From assembly GCF_900110735.1 (NCBI RefSeq), contig NZ_FOET01000009.1, positions 152,747-216,746 on the forward strand: a DNA stretch of 64,000 nt. Reading direction: 5' to 3'. The translations under genes and the position numbers were made by a program. Positions 34,602 through 42,746 of the stretch are shown here, piece by piece. The DNA comes from Streptomyces radiopugnans (GTDB lineage: Bacteria > Actinomycetota > Actinomycetes > Streptomycetales > Streptomycetaceae). Below the pieces are notes generated by a model. It was not told where the DNA came from. It saw only the letters and a list, made by a program, of their open reading frames with translations, and ran no database searches. The first letter of the stretch is position 1. Each line of letters starts with the position of its first letter.

Positions 34602-34608
34602 CGCAGAC

Positions 34609-35883
34609 ATGACGGACGTGGGCGGCAGGGGGTGGGCGCGCCGCGCGGGAGTGGCCGGCGCGGTGCTGGGACTGACCGCGGCCACAGTGGCCGCGGGAGT
34701 GGCCGTCGAGCGGCTGACCGTGCACCGGGCGGTGCGCCGCAGGGCGCGCCTGGCCCTGGACGCGACCGGTCCGTACGGCTCGCTGCGCGGCACCCCCGGC
34801 CGGGCCGTGGCCGACGACGGCACCGAGCTGTACTACGAGACCGACGAACCGGAGGGCGGAATACCCGAGGGCGCGCCCACGGTCGTCTTCAGCCACGGCT
34901 ACTGCCTCGCCCAGGACGTCTGGCACTTCCAGCGCGCCGCCCTGCGCGGCACCGAGCCCACCGCGCCCCCCACCCCCGCCCTGCGCGCCGTCTACTGGGA
35001 CCAGCGCGGCCACGGCCGCTCCGGGCGCGGGCGGGCGGGCGAGACGGTCACCATCGACCGGCTCGGACGCGATCTGAAGGCGGTGCTCGACGCCGCCGTC
35101 CCCGCCGGACCGGTCGTCCTCGTCGGCCACTCGATGGGCGGGATGACGATGATGGCGCTGGCCCACCACCACCCCGGGTACGTCGCCGAGCGCGTCGCCG
35201 CGGTGGCCCTGCTGGGCACCTCGGCGGGCAACCTCACGGAGGTGACCTACGGGCTGCCCGCCGCCGGGGCCCGGGCGCTGCGGCGGATGGCGCCGGGAGT
35301 GCTCAGGACGCTGGCCGCGCGGGCCGACCTGGTCGAGCGGGGACGGCGGGCGACCGCCGACCTCTTCACGGGGCTGGTCAAGCGGTACTCGTTCGGCACC
35401 CGCGACGTCGACCCCGGGGTGGCGCGCTTCGCGGAACGGCTGATCGAGTCGGTCCCGGTCGACGTCGTCGCCGACTTCTACCCCGCCTTCGCCGAGCACG
35501 AGAAGACGGCCGCGCTGGCCGCCTTCGAGGAGGGCCGGCCCGCGCTGATCCTCACCGGCGACCGCGATCTGCTCACCCCGCGCGAGCACAGCGAGGCGAT
35601 GGCCGGGGCGCTGCCGCACGCGGACCTGGTGGTCGTGGAGGGGGCGGGGCACCTGGTGATGCTGGAGCACCCCGAGGCGGTCAACGACCGCCTGGCCGAG
35701 CTGCTGACGCGTACCATCCACACACATGGACACACCGCACCACCGGGCCGCGGGGACCGCCCCCGGGGCCGTTCCGGAGAGCCGGCAGAACCCCCCGAGC
35801 CCCCAGGAGACCCGGAGTCCCCAGGAGACCGGCGATCCCCTGAGCTCCGGGCGGACCGCGAGGATCCGCGTCGCGACCCCTGA
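34609..35883 (+). CDS. Alpha/beta hydrolase with N-terminal membrane anchor
   Basis: This predicts 424 residues. A hydrophobic segment near residues 13-33 probably anchors or exports it. The hydrolase fold carries S175 in GHSMGG, D318 in TGDRDLL and H348 in GAGHLV, a complete catalytic triad; HGY at about residues 96-98 forms the oxyanion region. Substrate unknown. The final 50 residues are an Arg/Pro/Glu-rich tail that shares its DNA with the start of tsaE (158-bp overlap). It starts 7 bp after alr and is probably cotranscribed with it. Confidence 0.88.
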   Translation: MTDVGGRGWARRAGVAGAVLGLTAATVAAGVAVERLTVHRAVRRRARLALDATGPYGSLRGTPGRAVADDGTELYYETDEPEGGIPEGAPTVVFSHGYCLAQDVWHFQRAALRGTEPTAPPTPALRAVYWDQRGHGRSGRGRAGETVTIDRLGRDLKAVLDAAVPAGPVVLVGHSMGGMTMMALAHHHPGYVAERVAAVALLGTSAGNLTEVTYGLPAAGARALRRMAPGVLRTLAARADLVERGRRATADLFTGLVKRYSFGTRDVDPGVARFAERLIESVPVDVVADFYPAFAEHEKTAALAAFEEGRPALILTGDRDLLTPREHSEAMAGALPHADLVVVEGAGHLVMLEHPEAVNDRLAELLTRTIHTHGHTAPPGRGDRPRGRSGEPAEPPEPPGDPESPGDRRSPELRADREDPRRDP

Positions 35884-36388
35884 CCGGATGCGGGAGCTGG
35901 GCCGGAGTCTGGCCCGGCTGCTGCTGCCCGGCGACCTCGTCCTGCTCACCGGCGAGCTGGGCGCGGGCAAGACCACCCTCACCCGCGGGCTGGGCGAGGG
36001 ACTGGACGTGCGCGGCGCGGTCACCTCGCCCACCTTCGTCATCGCCCGGGTCCACCCCCCGCTCGGCGACGGCCCCCCGCTGGTGCACGTGGACGCCTAC
36101 CGGCTCGGCGGCGGCCTGGAGGAGATGGAGGACCTGGACCTCGACGTCTCGCTGCCGGAGTCGGTGGTGGTCGTGGAGTGGGGCGAGGGGAAGGTCGAGG
36201 AGCTGTCGGAGGACCGGCTGCACGTGGTCATCGAGCGCTCGGTGGGGTCGGAGGCGGCCGGCGGCGCCGAGGACGGAGCGGGGGACGGCTCCGGGGAGGA
36301 CGCGCGGACGGTGACGCTGACCGGCGTCGGCGGGCGCTGGGCGGGCCAGGACCTGTCCGTCCTCGCGGAGCCGGGGGAGAACGGGTAG
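35726..36388 (+). CDS. tsaE: tRNA t6A synthesis ATPase TsaE
   Basis: TsaE works with TsaB and TsaD to place threonylcarbamoyl on A37 of ANN-decoding tRNAs. Of its 220 residues, the Walker A loop is GELGAGKTT with K82, and HVDAYRLGG and VVVVEWGEG are family motifs. The ATG at 35726 gives a Pro/Gln-rich extension of about 50 residues and overlaps the hydrolase gene by 158 bp. A shorter start at ATG 35888 would avoid the overlap but cut into the first strand of the fold. The C terminus is also extended and acidic. Confidence 0.9.
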   Translation: MDTPHHRAAGTAPGAVPESRQNPPSPQETRSPQETGDPLSSGRTARIRVATPDRMRELGRSLARLLLPGDLVLLTGELGAGKTTLTRGLGEGLDVRGAVTSPTFVIARVHPPLGDGPPLVHVDAYRLGGGLEEMEDLDLDVSLPESVVVVEWGEGKVEELSEDRLHVVIERSVGSEAAGGAEDGAGDGSGEDARTVTLTGVGGRWAGQDLSVLAEPGENG

Positions 36389-36459
36389 GGGCCGGAGCCC
36401 GCACGACCGCACCCCGCACCCCGCACGGCACGCGGCGCGTACCGGGCCGGGCCCGGGTT

Positions 36460-36474
36460 CCGACACCGTGTCGG
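36460..36474. repeat. 15-bp palindrome
   Basis: CCGACACCGTGTCGG is a perfect palindrome around a central C, between tsaE and the small gene at 36576. It could be an operator or a compact hairpin. Confidence 0.45.
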
Positions 36475-36526
36475 CAAGATGTTGCGCGCGGTGCCTCCGA
36501 CGTGTTCACATGGAGGCCGGAGAGGG

Positions 36527-36546
36527 TGGTTAGGCACGCCTTACCA
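36527..36546. promoter_or_regulatory. Iron-box-like palindrome
   Basis: TGGTTAGGCACGCCTTACCA is a 20-bp near-perfect inverted repeat (one mismatched pair). It contains TTAGG-N4-CCTTA, resembling the DmdR1/IdeR iron-box pattern of actinobacteria (TTAGG-N4-CCTAA). It lies 30 bp upstream of the small gene at 36576. Confidence 0.45.
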
Positions 36547-36575
36547 CTCCCGCCCCATGAGCCACGGGAGGACCC

Positions 36576-36788
36576 ATGGAGGCCGAGGAACGAGAGTCCG
36601 GGACGACCGCCGAGGAGGCGCGCGCCGGTGCGTCCGGGCGCCCGCCCGGCGCCGGAGCGGTGCCGATGCGCGATCTGCTGGCCTCGTGCGCCGCGGCCGA
36701 CGCGGTCTCCACACCGCCGGCCCCCGAGCGCCGTACCGCGCTCGAAGGACGCCCGGACGACGAGGGCCCCCGGGCCGAGGCGGCCTGA
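36576..36788 (+). CDS. Small conserved-looking protein, unknown function
   Basis: A 70-residue protein begins at ATG 36576, 8 bases after a perfect GGGAGGA site. It is Ala/Glu/Pro-rich and mostly disordered in appearance. The only ordered-looking segment is VPMRDLLASCAAADAVSTPP (about residues 28-47), which I have the impression of seeing in other streptomycete small proteins; this was not checked. One cysteine, no membrane segment. The iron-box-like palindrome lies just upstream. Confidence 0.6.
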   Translation: MEAEERESGTTAEEARAGASGRPPGAGAVPMRDLLASCAAADAVSTPPAPERRTALEGRPDDEGPRAEAA

Positions 36789-36810
36789 GGGCCCGTACGG
36801 GTGGCAGGGG

Positions 36811-37353
36811 CTACGCGCGCCCCCTCTGCTCCTCCTGCCGCGGGCCGACACGCCGGGCCCAGGCCGGCAGCAGGAACCAGGCGCCCACGAACCACATGAA
36901 CAGCGCGCCGACTATCCACCACGCCATGCCGTTGTCCAGCACCACGCGCAGGATCAGCAGCAGGGCGCAGGTGACCGTGCACAGCAGCAGGATCAGCCCG
37001 GTGACGGTGAGGCGGGAGGCCCACTCCACCGTCTGGGGCTTCATGCGGTGCCCGGTGACGAAGCGGTGCAGTGCCACCGGGGCGATCAGGGTGCCGGTCG
37101 CGGCCGAGCCGAGGACGACGGTGACGACGTAGATGTTGCGGTCCACGGTGCCGATGTCGGTGAACCGCTCGGTGAAGGCGACGCTCAGCAGGAAGCCGAG
37201 CAGGATCTGGATGCCCATCTGGGCGACCCTGACCTCCTGCAGGAGTTCCGTCCACCGCCGGTCGGCCCGCTCCTTCTCGGTCTCCCGGTACTCCTCCCGG
37301 GCCACCCGGCCGCCGCCGTCCCTGTCCGGTGCCATGTCCGTTCCCAGCGCCAT
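36811..37353 (-). CDS. DUF6328-type four-helix membrane protein
   Basis: This predicts 180 residues. After a charged N terminus (ERADRRWTELLQEVRVAQ) come four hydrophobic segments, and the protein ends in a basic cytoplasmic tail. This pattern matches the actinobacterial DUF6328 family; function unknown. I chose the ATG at 37353, preceded by GAAGGGGGCGG; another ATG at 37404 adds 17 residues but lacks a clear ribosome-binding site. It ends 22 bp from the convergent small gene at 36576. Confidence 0.8.
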   Translation of the reverse strand: MALGTDMAPDRDGGGRVAREEYRETEKERADRRWTELLQEVRVAQMGIQILLGFLLSVAFTERFTDIGTVDRNIYVVTVVLGSAATGTLIAPVALHRFVTGHRMKPQTVEWASRLTVTGLILLLCTVTCALLLILRVVLDNGMAWWIVGALFMWFVGAWFLLPAWARRVGPRQEEQRGRA

Positions 37354-37517
37354 CCCGCCGCCCCCTTCTGCGGTCTCTCCGGTGCCCGTCCGCTTGTTCA
37401 CCATCTGTTCGAAAGCGGAGAGGGCAAACGTGGGCGGGGCTTCGGCGGGCCGGGGGCGGGCCTCCGCCCCCGGAGTCGGGGGCGCACGGGATCAGGGGGT
37501 ACGGGCTCAGGGATCGG

Positions 37518-37559
37518 GGGCCATGGGCGCAGGACTCGGGGCCATGGGCGCAGGGCTCA
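37518..37559. repeat. Tandem 21-bp duplication at a gene end
   Basis: Two head-to-tail copies of a 21-bp unit (37518-37538 and 37539-37559) match at 19 of 21 positions. Each contains GGGCCATGGGCGCAGG. The second copy includes the stop codon of the minus-strand gene at 37557. Confidence 0.7.
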
Positions 37560-38150
37560 GGGAACGACGACGACCTTCGTGCCCGCCGTGGCGAACCGCC
37601 ACATCGCCTCGCCGTCCGCGGCCCTGGAGCGGATGCCGCCCGTGCCCTCCTTCGGCGGTCCCTCGGGCAGTGAGCCGTCCACGGCGGCACTGAAGCCCAC
37701 CACGACCCCCTCCACCTGCGTGAACAGCACCACATGGGCGACGGGCACCCCGTCGGAACCGGTGACGCGCTCGGTACGGCCGCCCTCGCTCACGGTGTAC
37801 TCGCCCGGCAGCGGGTCCACCGCACCGGGGACGACGCGGTAGGTCCTGGTGACCTGCTCGTTCGCGCCCACCAGCCAGACCCGGTCGCCGCGCAGGGAGT
37901 ACACGACGCGCTCGCCGGCACCGGAATCGGCCGGCAGCGCGGCCTCCTCCCGGTCCTCGGGCCTCTCGCGGTCCTCGCGGCCCTTCTCCGCGGCGCCGGG
38001 GGACGGGGAGGCCGACGCGGCGGTCCCGCGGTCGTCGACGGGTCCGCGCCGGTCCTGCGCGGCGGACGCCTGGTAGGCCAGGAAGCCGACGGCGGCCAGT
38101 GCCGCCGCAGTCAGCCCGGCCACGAACGTACCCGCGCTGTTCCGTGCCAC
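37557..38150 (-). CDS. Membrane-anchored degenerate L,D-transpeptidase-like protein
   Basis: This predicts 197 residues starting at GTG 38150, preceded by GGAGG. It has one hydrophobic segment (about residues 8-30), a charged low-complexity linker, and a YkuD-like domain beginning RVVYSLRGDRVWLVGANEQ. The catalytic SHGC-x-R motif of L,D-transpeptidases is replaced by GTGGIRS, with G172 at the cysteine position, so it should not be a transpeptidase. It may bind peptidoglycan or regulate true L,D-transpeptidases. The open frame upstream of 38150 is not supported. It diverges from tsaB. Confidence 0.8.
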   Translation of the reverse strand: MARNSAGTFVAGLTAAALAAVGFLAYQASAAQDRRGPVDDRGTAASASPSPGAAEKGREDRERPEDREEAALPADSGAGERVVYSLRGDRVWLVGANEQVTRTYRVVPGAVDPLPGEYTVSEGGRTERVTGSDGVPVAHVVLFTQVEGVVVGFSAAVDGSLPEGPPKEGTGGIRSRAADGEAMWRFATAGTKVVVVP

Positions 38151-38302
38151 CGTCTCGCCCGCCTCCGGTACTCGCCGCTTCCCCGCCGGTCCTCGGAGCC
38201 CTTGAGGACCGGTGTGATCGTAAGCCCGACGGTAGCAGTCGGTAGTGGGCGCCGTGCCGCGGGCGGGCACCGGCGGCCCGCGGCGCGCCGTAGGCTGAGA
38301 GC

Positions 38303-39010
38303 GTGCTCCTGCTCGCTCTGGATACCGCAACCCCCGCCGTCACCGTCGCCCTGCACGACGGGACGAGGACCCTCGCAGCCGCCGACGAGGTGGACGCCCG
38401 CCGCCACGGCGAACTGCTGCTCCCGGCCGTCGACCGCGTCCTGGCCGAGGCGGGCGCCTCGCTCGGCGACGTGACCGGCATCGTCGTCGGCGTCGGCCCC
38501 GGCCCGTACACCGGCCTGCGGGTCGGCCTGATGACGGCGACGACCTTCGGTGCCGCCCGCGGCATCCCCGTCCACGGCCTGTGCACGCTGGACGGCGTCG
38601 CCTACGCCGCCGGGGCGGCCGGAGTGGAGGGCCCCTTCGTCGTCGCCACCGACGCCCGCCGCAAGGAGGTGTACTGGGCGCGCTACGCCGACGCCCGCAC
38701 CCGCCTCGGGGACCCGGCCGTGGACCGCCCGGCCGACATCGCCGAGCTGGTCGCCGGCGTACCCGCGGCCGGCATGGGGGCCCGGCTGTACCCGGACACC
38801 TTCACCGGCGTGCGCGACGACCTGCCCGAACACGTCTCCGCGGCCGCGCTGGCGGCGCTGGCCGCCGAACGGCTCGGCTCCGGCGGGGGCGAGGAGGCCG
38901 ACGGGGGGACCGCGGGAGGGGCCGGGGGCTTCCTGCCGCCGCTTCCGCTCTACCTGCGGCGCCCGGACGCGAGGGTGCCCGCCAACTACAAGGTGGTCAC
39001 ACCCCGGTGA
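38303..39010 (+). CDS. tsaB: tRNA t6A synthesis protein TsaB
   Basis: TsaB (235 residues) is the ASKHA-fold partner that activates TsaD in t6A37 synthesis. The N terminus LLLALDTATPAVTVALHDG and the GVGPGPYTGLRVGL loop (about residues 66-79) are diagnostic. The GTG start at 38303 is 153 bp from the divergent transpeptidase-like gene. It overlaps rimI by 4 bp (GTGA), so tsaB-rimI-tsaD form one operon. Confidence 0.94.
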   Translation: MLLLALDTATPAVTVALHDGTRTLAAADEVDARRHGELLLPAVDRVLAEAGASLGDVTGIVVGVGPGPYTGLRVGLMTATTFGAARGIPVHGLCTLDGVAYAAGAAGVEGPFVVATDARRKEVYWARYADARTRLGDPAVDRPADIAELVAGVPAAGMGARLYPDTFTGVRDDLPEHVSAAALAALAAERLGSGGGEEADGGTAGGAGGFLPPLPLYLRRPDARVPANYKVVTPR

Positions 39011-39582
39011 CCGCGCCCGCCGAGCAGGCCCGCGAGCAGGTCGCCCTGCGCGAGATGCGCTGGTGGGACATCGAACCGGTGCTGGAGCTGGAACGGGAGC
39101 TGTTCCCGTACGACGCCTGGTCGCCCGCCCTGTTCTGGTCCGAACTCGCCCGCGCGCGCGGCCCGCACGCCACCCGCCGCTACCTCGTCGCCGAGAACGG
39201 CGAGGGCCGCGTCGTCGGCTACGGCGGACTCGCCGCCGCGGGCGGCACCGGGGACGTCCAGACCATCGCCGCCGCCCGCGACCACTGGGGCACCGGACTG
39301 GGCGCCCGGCTGCTCACCGCGCTGCTCACCGCCGCGACCGACTTCGAGTGCCGCGAGGTCCTGCTGGAGGTCCGGGTGGACAACGACCGCGCCCGGCGCC
39401 TGTACGAGCGCTTCGGCTTCGAGGCCGTCGGCCTGCGCCGCGGCTACTACCAGCCCGGGAACGCGGACGCCCTCGTGATGCGCCGCCCCGCCGACCCCGC
39501 GCCGGACCCGGCACCCGGCCCCGCACATGACCCCGCGACGGATCCCGCACCGGAACACCAAGGAACGACGACCCATGGCTGA
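39007..39582 (+). CDS. rimI: Ribosomal-protein S18 N-acetyltransferase RimI
   Basis: This predicts a 191-residue GNAT enzyme. The acceptor region LELERELFPYDAWSP (about residues 23-37), the acetyl-CoA loop RDHWGTGLGARLL and the LEVRVDNDRARRLYERFGF segment identify RimI, which acetylates N termini. The GTG start at 39007 overlaps the tsaB stop; the C-terminal 30 residues are a Pro/Asp tail overlapping tsaD by 8 bp. The tsaB-rimI-tsaD order is conserved in actinobacteria. Confidence 0.92.
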   Translation: MTAPAEQAREQVALREMRWWDIEPVLELERELFPYDAWSPALFWSELARARGPHATRRYLVAENGEGRVVGYGGLAAAGGTGDVQTIAAARDHWGTGLGARLLTALLTAATDFECREVLLEVRVDNDRARRLYERFGFEAVGLRRGYYQPGNADALVMRRPADPAPDPAPGPAHDPATDPAPEHQGTTTHG

Positions 39583-40684
39583 CGAACCCCTGGTCCTCGG
39601 CATCGAGACCTCCTGCGACGAGACCGGCGTGGGCATCGTGCGCGGGCACACGCTGCTCGCCGACGCGGTGGCCTCCAGCGTGGACGAGCACGCCCGGTAC
39701 GGCGGGGTGGTGCCCGAGGTCGCCAGCCGCGCCCATCTGGAGGCGATGGTCCCCACCATCGAGCGCGCCCTGAAGGACGCCGGCGTCGCCGCGAGCGACC
39801 TGGACGGCATCGCCGTCACCGCCGGCCCCGGCCTGGCCGGCGCGCTGCTGGTGGGCGTCTCCGCGGCCAAGGCGTACGCGTACGCACTGGGCAAGCCGCT
39901 GTACGGCGTCAACCACCTCGCCTCGCACATCTGCGTCGACCAGCTCGAACACGGCGCGCTGCCCGAGCCGACCATGGCGCTGCTGGTCTCCGGCGGCCAC
40001 TCCTCGCTGCTGCTGTCGTCCGACATCACCTCCGACGTGCGCCCGCTGGGCGCCACCATCGACGACGCGGCGGGCGAGGCGTTCGACAAGGTCGCCCGGG
40101 TGCTGAACCTCGGCTTCCCCGGCGGACCGGTCATCGACCGCTACGCCCGCGAGGGCGATCCGGACGCCATCGCCTTCCCGCGCGGGCTGACCGGCCCGCG
40201 CGACGCGCCCTACGACTTCTCCTTCTCCGGCCTGAAGACCGCCGTCGCCCGCTGGATCGAGGCGAAGCGGAACGCGGGCGAGGAGGTGCCGGTCGCCGAC
40301 GTCGCCGCGTCCTTCCAGGAGGCGGTCGTCGACGTGCTGACCCGCAAGGCCGTACGCGCCTGCCGGGACGAGGGTGTGGACCACCTGATGATCGGCGGCG
40401 GCGTCGCGGCCAACTCGCGGCTGCGCGCGATGGCCGAGGCGCGCTGCGAGGCGGCCGGGATCACCCTGCGGGTGCCGCGCCCGAAGCTGTGCACCGACAA
40501 CGGCGCGATGGTCGCGGCCCTGGGCGCCGAGATGGTCTCCCGCGACCGGGCGCCCTCCGACTGGGACCTGTCGGCCGACTCCTCCCTGCCGGTCACCGAA
40601 CCGCACGTACCGGGCGCCTCGCACACGCACGGCCACACGCACGACCATGTGCACGAGACGAGCGCGGGGAACCTCTACTCATGA
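39575..40684 (+). CDS. tsaD: tRNA N6-adenosine threonylcarbamoyltransferase TsaD
   Basis: TsaD (369 residues) transfers the threonylcarbamoyl group to A37 of tRNA. It starts at ATG 39575 (MADEPLVLGIETSCDETGVG). The metal-binding NHLASH motif is at about residues 113-118, and GGGVAANSRLR and PKLCTDNGAM are family segments. An unusual C-terminal tail ends with HTHGHTHDHVHETS, a His-rich stretch that may bind metal. It overlaps the next gene by 4 bp. Confidence 0.95.
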   Translation: MADEPLVLGIETSCDETGVGIVRGHTLLADAVASSVDEHARYGGVVPEVASRAHLEAMVPTIERALKDAGVAASDLDGIAVTAGPGLAGALLVGVSAAKAYAYALGKPLYGVNHLASHICVDQLEHGALPEPTMALLVSGGHSSLLLSSDITSDVRPLGATIDDAAGEAFDKVARVLNLGFPGGPVIDRYAREGDPDAIAFPRGLTGPRDAPYDFSFSGLKTAVARWIEAKRNAGEEVPVADVAASFQEAVVDVLTRKAVRACRDEGVDHLMIGGGVAANSRLRAMAEARCEAAGITLRVPRPKLCTDNGAMVAALGAEMVSRDRAPSDWDLSADSSLPVTEPHVPGASHTHGHTHDHVHETSAGNLYS

Positions 40685-40950
40685 CCGTCGCGCTGATGTG
40701 GGAGGCCCGCGCGGCGGACGGCCGGGGGGCCGAGCTGCTGGAGTGGGTCCGCGCCCGGCGCCTCGACCCCGTCCCCCTGCGCCGTGAGACGTTCACCGCC
40801 CCGGCCGACCGGGTCCTGGTCATCACCTGGTGGGAAGCCCCGTACGACGCCGAGGTCCCGGAACTGCCCTCTCCGCCCGAGGAGTTGCTCCACCGCCCGG
40901 TCCACCGCTGGCGCTTCGAGAGCGCGGACGCGGACGGAGGCGCCCGGTGA
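40681..40950 (+). CDS. Small conserved protein after tsaD, unknown function
   Basis: This predicts 89 residues. The ATG at 40681 overlaps the tsaD stop, and the end overlaps the next GTG, so it is embedded in the operon. The sequence MTVALMWEARAADGRGAELLEWV, then DRVLVITWWEAP looks like a small ferredoxin-like alpha/beta fold such as a dimeric barrel, but no active site is evident. I cannot assign a function. Confidence 0.7.
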   Translation: MTVALMWEARAADGRGAELLEWVRARRLDPVPLRRETFTAPADRVLVITWWEAPYDAEVPELPSPPEELLHRPVHRWRFESADADGGAR

Positions 40951-41468
40951 GGGCGGACCCGCACCCCGGCACCCGGCGGCGGACCGGGCGTGACCTCGGC
41001 GACTGCGCGCGGATGCTGCGGGAGGTCCACGAGCGCGACGGTTATCCGCTCAACTGGCCCGGCCACCCGGAGACATGGCTCACACCGCCGTCGCTCGTCG
41101 CCTCGTGGGTCGCGGAACTCGACGGCCGCGTCGCCGGCCACGTCGGTCTGTCCCGGAGCGGCCCGGGAGACGCGGCGCCGGGGCTGTGGAGCGCCCGTAC
41201 GGGGGTGGGCGCCGATGCCGCCGCCGTGGTCAACAGGCTGTTCGTCGCCCCGTGGGCCCGCGGCCACGGGATCGGCGCGCTGCTGATCGCGCGGGCCGCC
41301 GCGGAGGCACGGGAGCGCCGTCTGCATCCGGTGCTCGACGTGGCGGCTTCCGACACCGCGGCGGCGGCTCTGTACGAGCGGCTCGGCTGGCGGCTGCTGG
41401 CGACGGTCGAACAGCGGTGGGGGCCGGAGCAGAAGGTGGCCGTCCGCTGCTACGCGGCGGCCGCCTGA
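40947..41468 (+). CDS. GNAT-family acetyltransferase
   Basis: This predicts 173 residues. GTG 40947 overlaps the upstream stop (GTGA). The GNAT core has LVASWVAELDGRVAGHVGLS, the acetyl-CoA loop VAPWARGHGIGALLIARAA (about residues 98-116) and SDTAAAALYERLGWR. Substrate unknown. It is the last gene of the tsaB operon. A 14-bp perfect palindrome lies between it and the convergent gene. Confidence 0.85.
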   Translation: MRADPHPGTRRRTGRDLGDCARMLREVHERDGYPLNWPGHPETWLTPPSLVASWVAELDGRVAGHVGLSRSGPGDAAPGLWSARTGVGADAAAVVNRLFVAPWARGHGIGALLIARAAAEARERRLHPVLDVAASDTAAAALYERLGWRLLATVEQRWGPEQKVAVRCYAAAA

Positions 41469-41514
41469 CGGCGGCGCCACCGCCCGCACCGGAGCCCCGG
41501 GAACGCGTGACCGT

Positions 41515-41528
41515 CACCCGTACGGGTG
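41515..41528. terminator. Short palindrome between convergent genes
   Basis: CACCCGTACGGGTG is a perfect 14-bp palindrome between the GNAT gene and the minus-strand methyltransferase gene. As RNA it would form a short, tight hairpin; it is a weak terminator candidate. Confidence 0.35.
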
Positions 41529-41533
41529 CTCTC

Positions 41534-42739
41534 TCAGCGGATCGGGTGGCCCAGGAGCATCGTCGGGGCGCCCGCGACGCGGGTGAGGAAGACCGTGGCC
41601 GCGTTCGGGCCGGACGGCTTCACCTTCCGGCGCAGCTCCTCCGGTTCGACCGCCGAGCCGCGCTTCTTGACCGTCAGCGTCCCGACACCGCGCTCGCGCA
41701 GCAGCGCCTTCAGCCGCTTGAGGTTGAAGGGGAGGGTGTCGGTGATCTCGTACGCGGCCGCGTACGGCGTCGGGCGGTGCTCGTCGGAGGTGACGTAGGC
41801 GATGGTCGGGTCGATCAGGCGTCCGCCGACCCGCGCGGCCACCTCCGCGACCAGGTGCGCGCGGATCACCGCGCCGTCCGGTTCGTAGAGGTAGCGGCCG
41901 ACCGGGCCGGTGCCGGGGGCGCCCGCCGGGCCGCCGGAGTCCAGGGTGCGGGGGCCGGGCAGCAGGGTGGCGCGCACCCGGGGCGCCCCGCGCGAGGCGG
42001 CGCCGAACCACAGCACGGCCTCCTTCACGTCCCCGCCGTCGGAGATCCACTCGGCCGCCGCGTCCGGCGGTACCGCCTCGTGCGGAATGCCGGGAGCCAC
42101 CTTCAGCGCGGCGAGCGGGGCGCGCCGGGCGGCCTCCACCGCCCAGGACAGCGGCGGCGAGTACGCCTCGGGGTCGAAGATCCGGCCGCGTCCGCCGCGG
42201 CGGGCCGGATCGGCGAAGACGGCGTCGAAGCCGGACGCGTCCACCTCCGTCGCGTCCGCGCAGCGCACCTCGACGAGTTCGGCCAGGCCCAGCGCCTCGG
42301 CGTTGGCGCGGGCGACCGCGCAGGCCAGCGGGGAGCGGTCGACGGCCAGGACCTCGACACCGGCGCGGGCGAGCGCGATGGCGTCGCCGCCGTTGCCGCA
42401 GCACAGGTCGGCCAGGCGCCGCGCCCCGAGGCCGGCGAAGCGCCCGGCGCGGTACGCGGCCACACTGGCGCGGGTGGCCTGCTCCACGCCGTCGGGGGTG
42501 AAGTACATCCGCGCCGCGTCCCCGGCCCCGAACTTCGCCACCGCCCGCTGCCGCAGCCGGGCCTGGGTGATGGCCGCCGAGACCAGTTCGGCCGGGTGGT
42601 CGCGGCGCAGCCGGGTGGCGACGGCCAGCTCCTGCCCGGGGTCGTAGGACCGCAGCTCCGCCAGCAGGGCCTGCCCCTCGTCGGTCAGCAGGCGGTGGAA
42701 GACGGAGACGGGGTCGCCGACGGCCGGGTTGGTGCTCAC
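41534..42739 (-). CDS. SAM-dependent methyltransferase with THUMP-like C terminus
   Basis: This predicts 401 residues. The SAM-binding motif LADLCCGNGGDAIALA lies at about residues 109-124 and the putative active-site loop FADPARRGGRGR near residues 174-185. The C-terminal 90 or so residues (FNLKRLKALLRERGVGTLTVKKRG) match the THUMP-like domain found in actinobacterial methyltransferases. RNA is the likely substrate, but the exact target is not known. GTG start at 42739; it follows the Uma2 gene by 7 bp on the same strand. Confidence 0.88.
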   Translation of the reverse strand: MSTNPAVGDPVSVFHRLLTDEGQALLAELRSYDPGQELAVATRLRRDHPAELVSAAITQARLRQRAVAKFGAGDAARMYFTPDGVEQATRASVAAYRAGRFAGLGARRLADLCCGNGGDAIALARAGVEVLAVDRSPLACAVARANAEALGLAELVEVRCADATEVDASGFDAVFADPARRGGRGRIFDPEAYSPPLSWAVEAARRAPLAALKVAPGIPHEAVPPDAAAEWISDGGDVKEAVLWFGAASRGAPRVRATLLPGPRTLDSGGPAGAPGTGPVGRYLYEPDGAVIRAHLVAEVAARVGGRLIDPTIAYVTSDEHRPTPYAAAYEITDTLPFNLKRLKALLRERGVGTLTVKKRGSAVEPEELRRKVKPSGPNAATVFLTRVAGAPTMLLGHPIR

Positions 42740-42746
42740 CGGCCCG

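Noticed and set aside
31677..34823. A 1048-codon minus-strand open frame over nnr and alr
   Set aside because: It is a compositional shadow; both plus-strand genes have all catalytic motifs, and the antisense translation is low complexity.
36511..36560. Classical 19-bp IdeR box with central G
   Set aside because: The symmetry axis differs from the canonical 19-bp form, so I report it only as iron-box-like.
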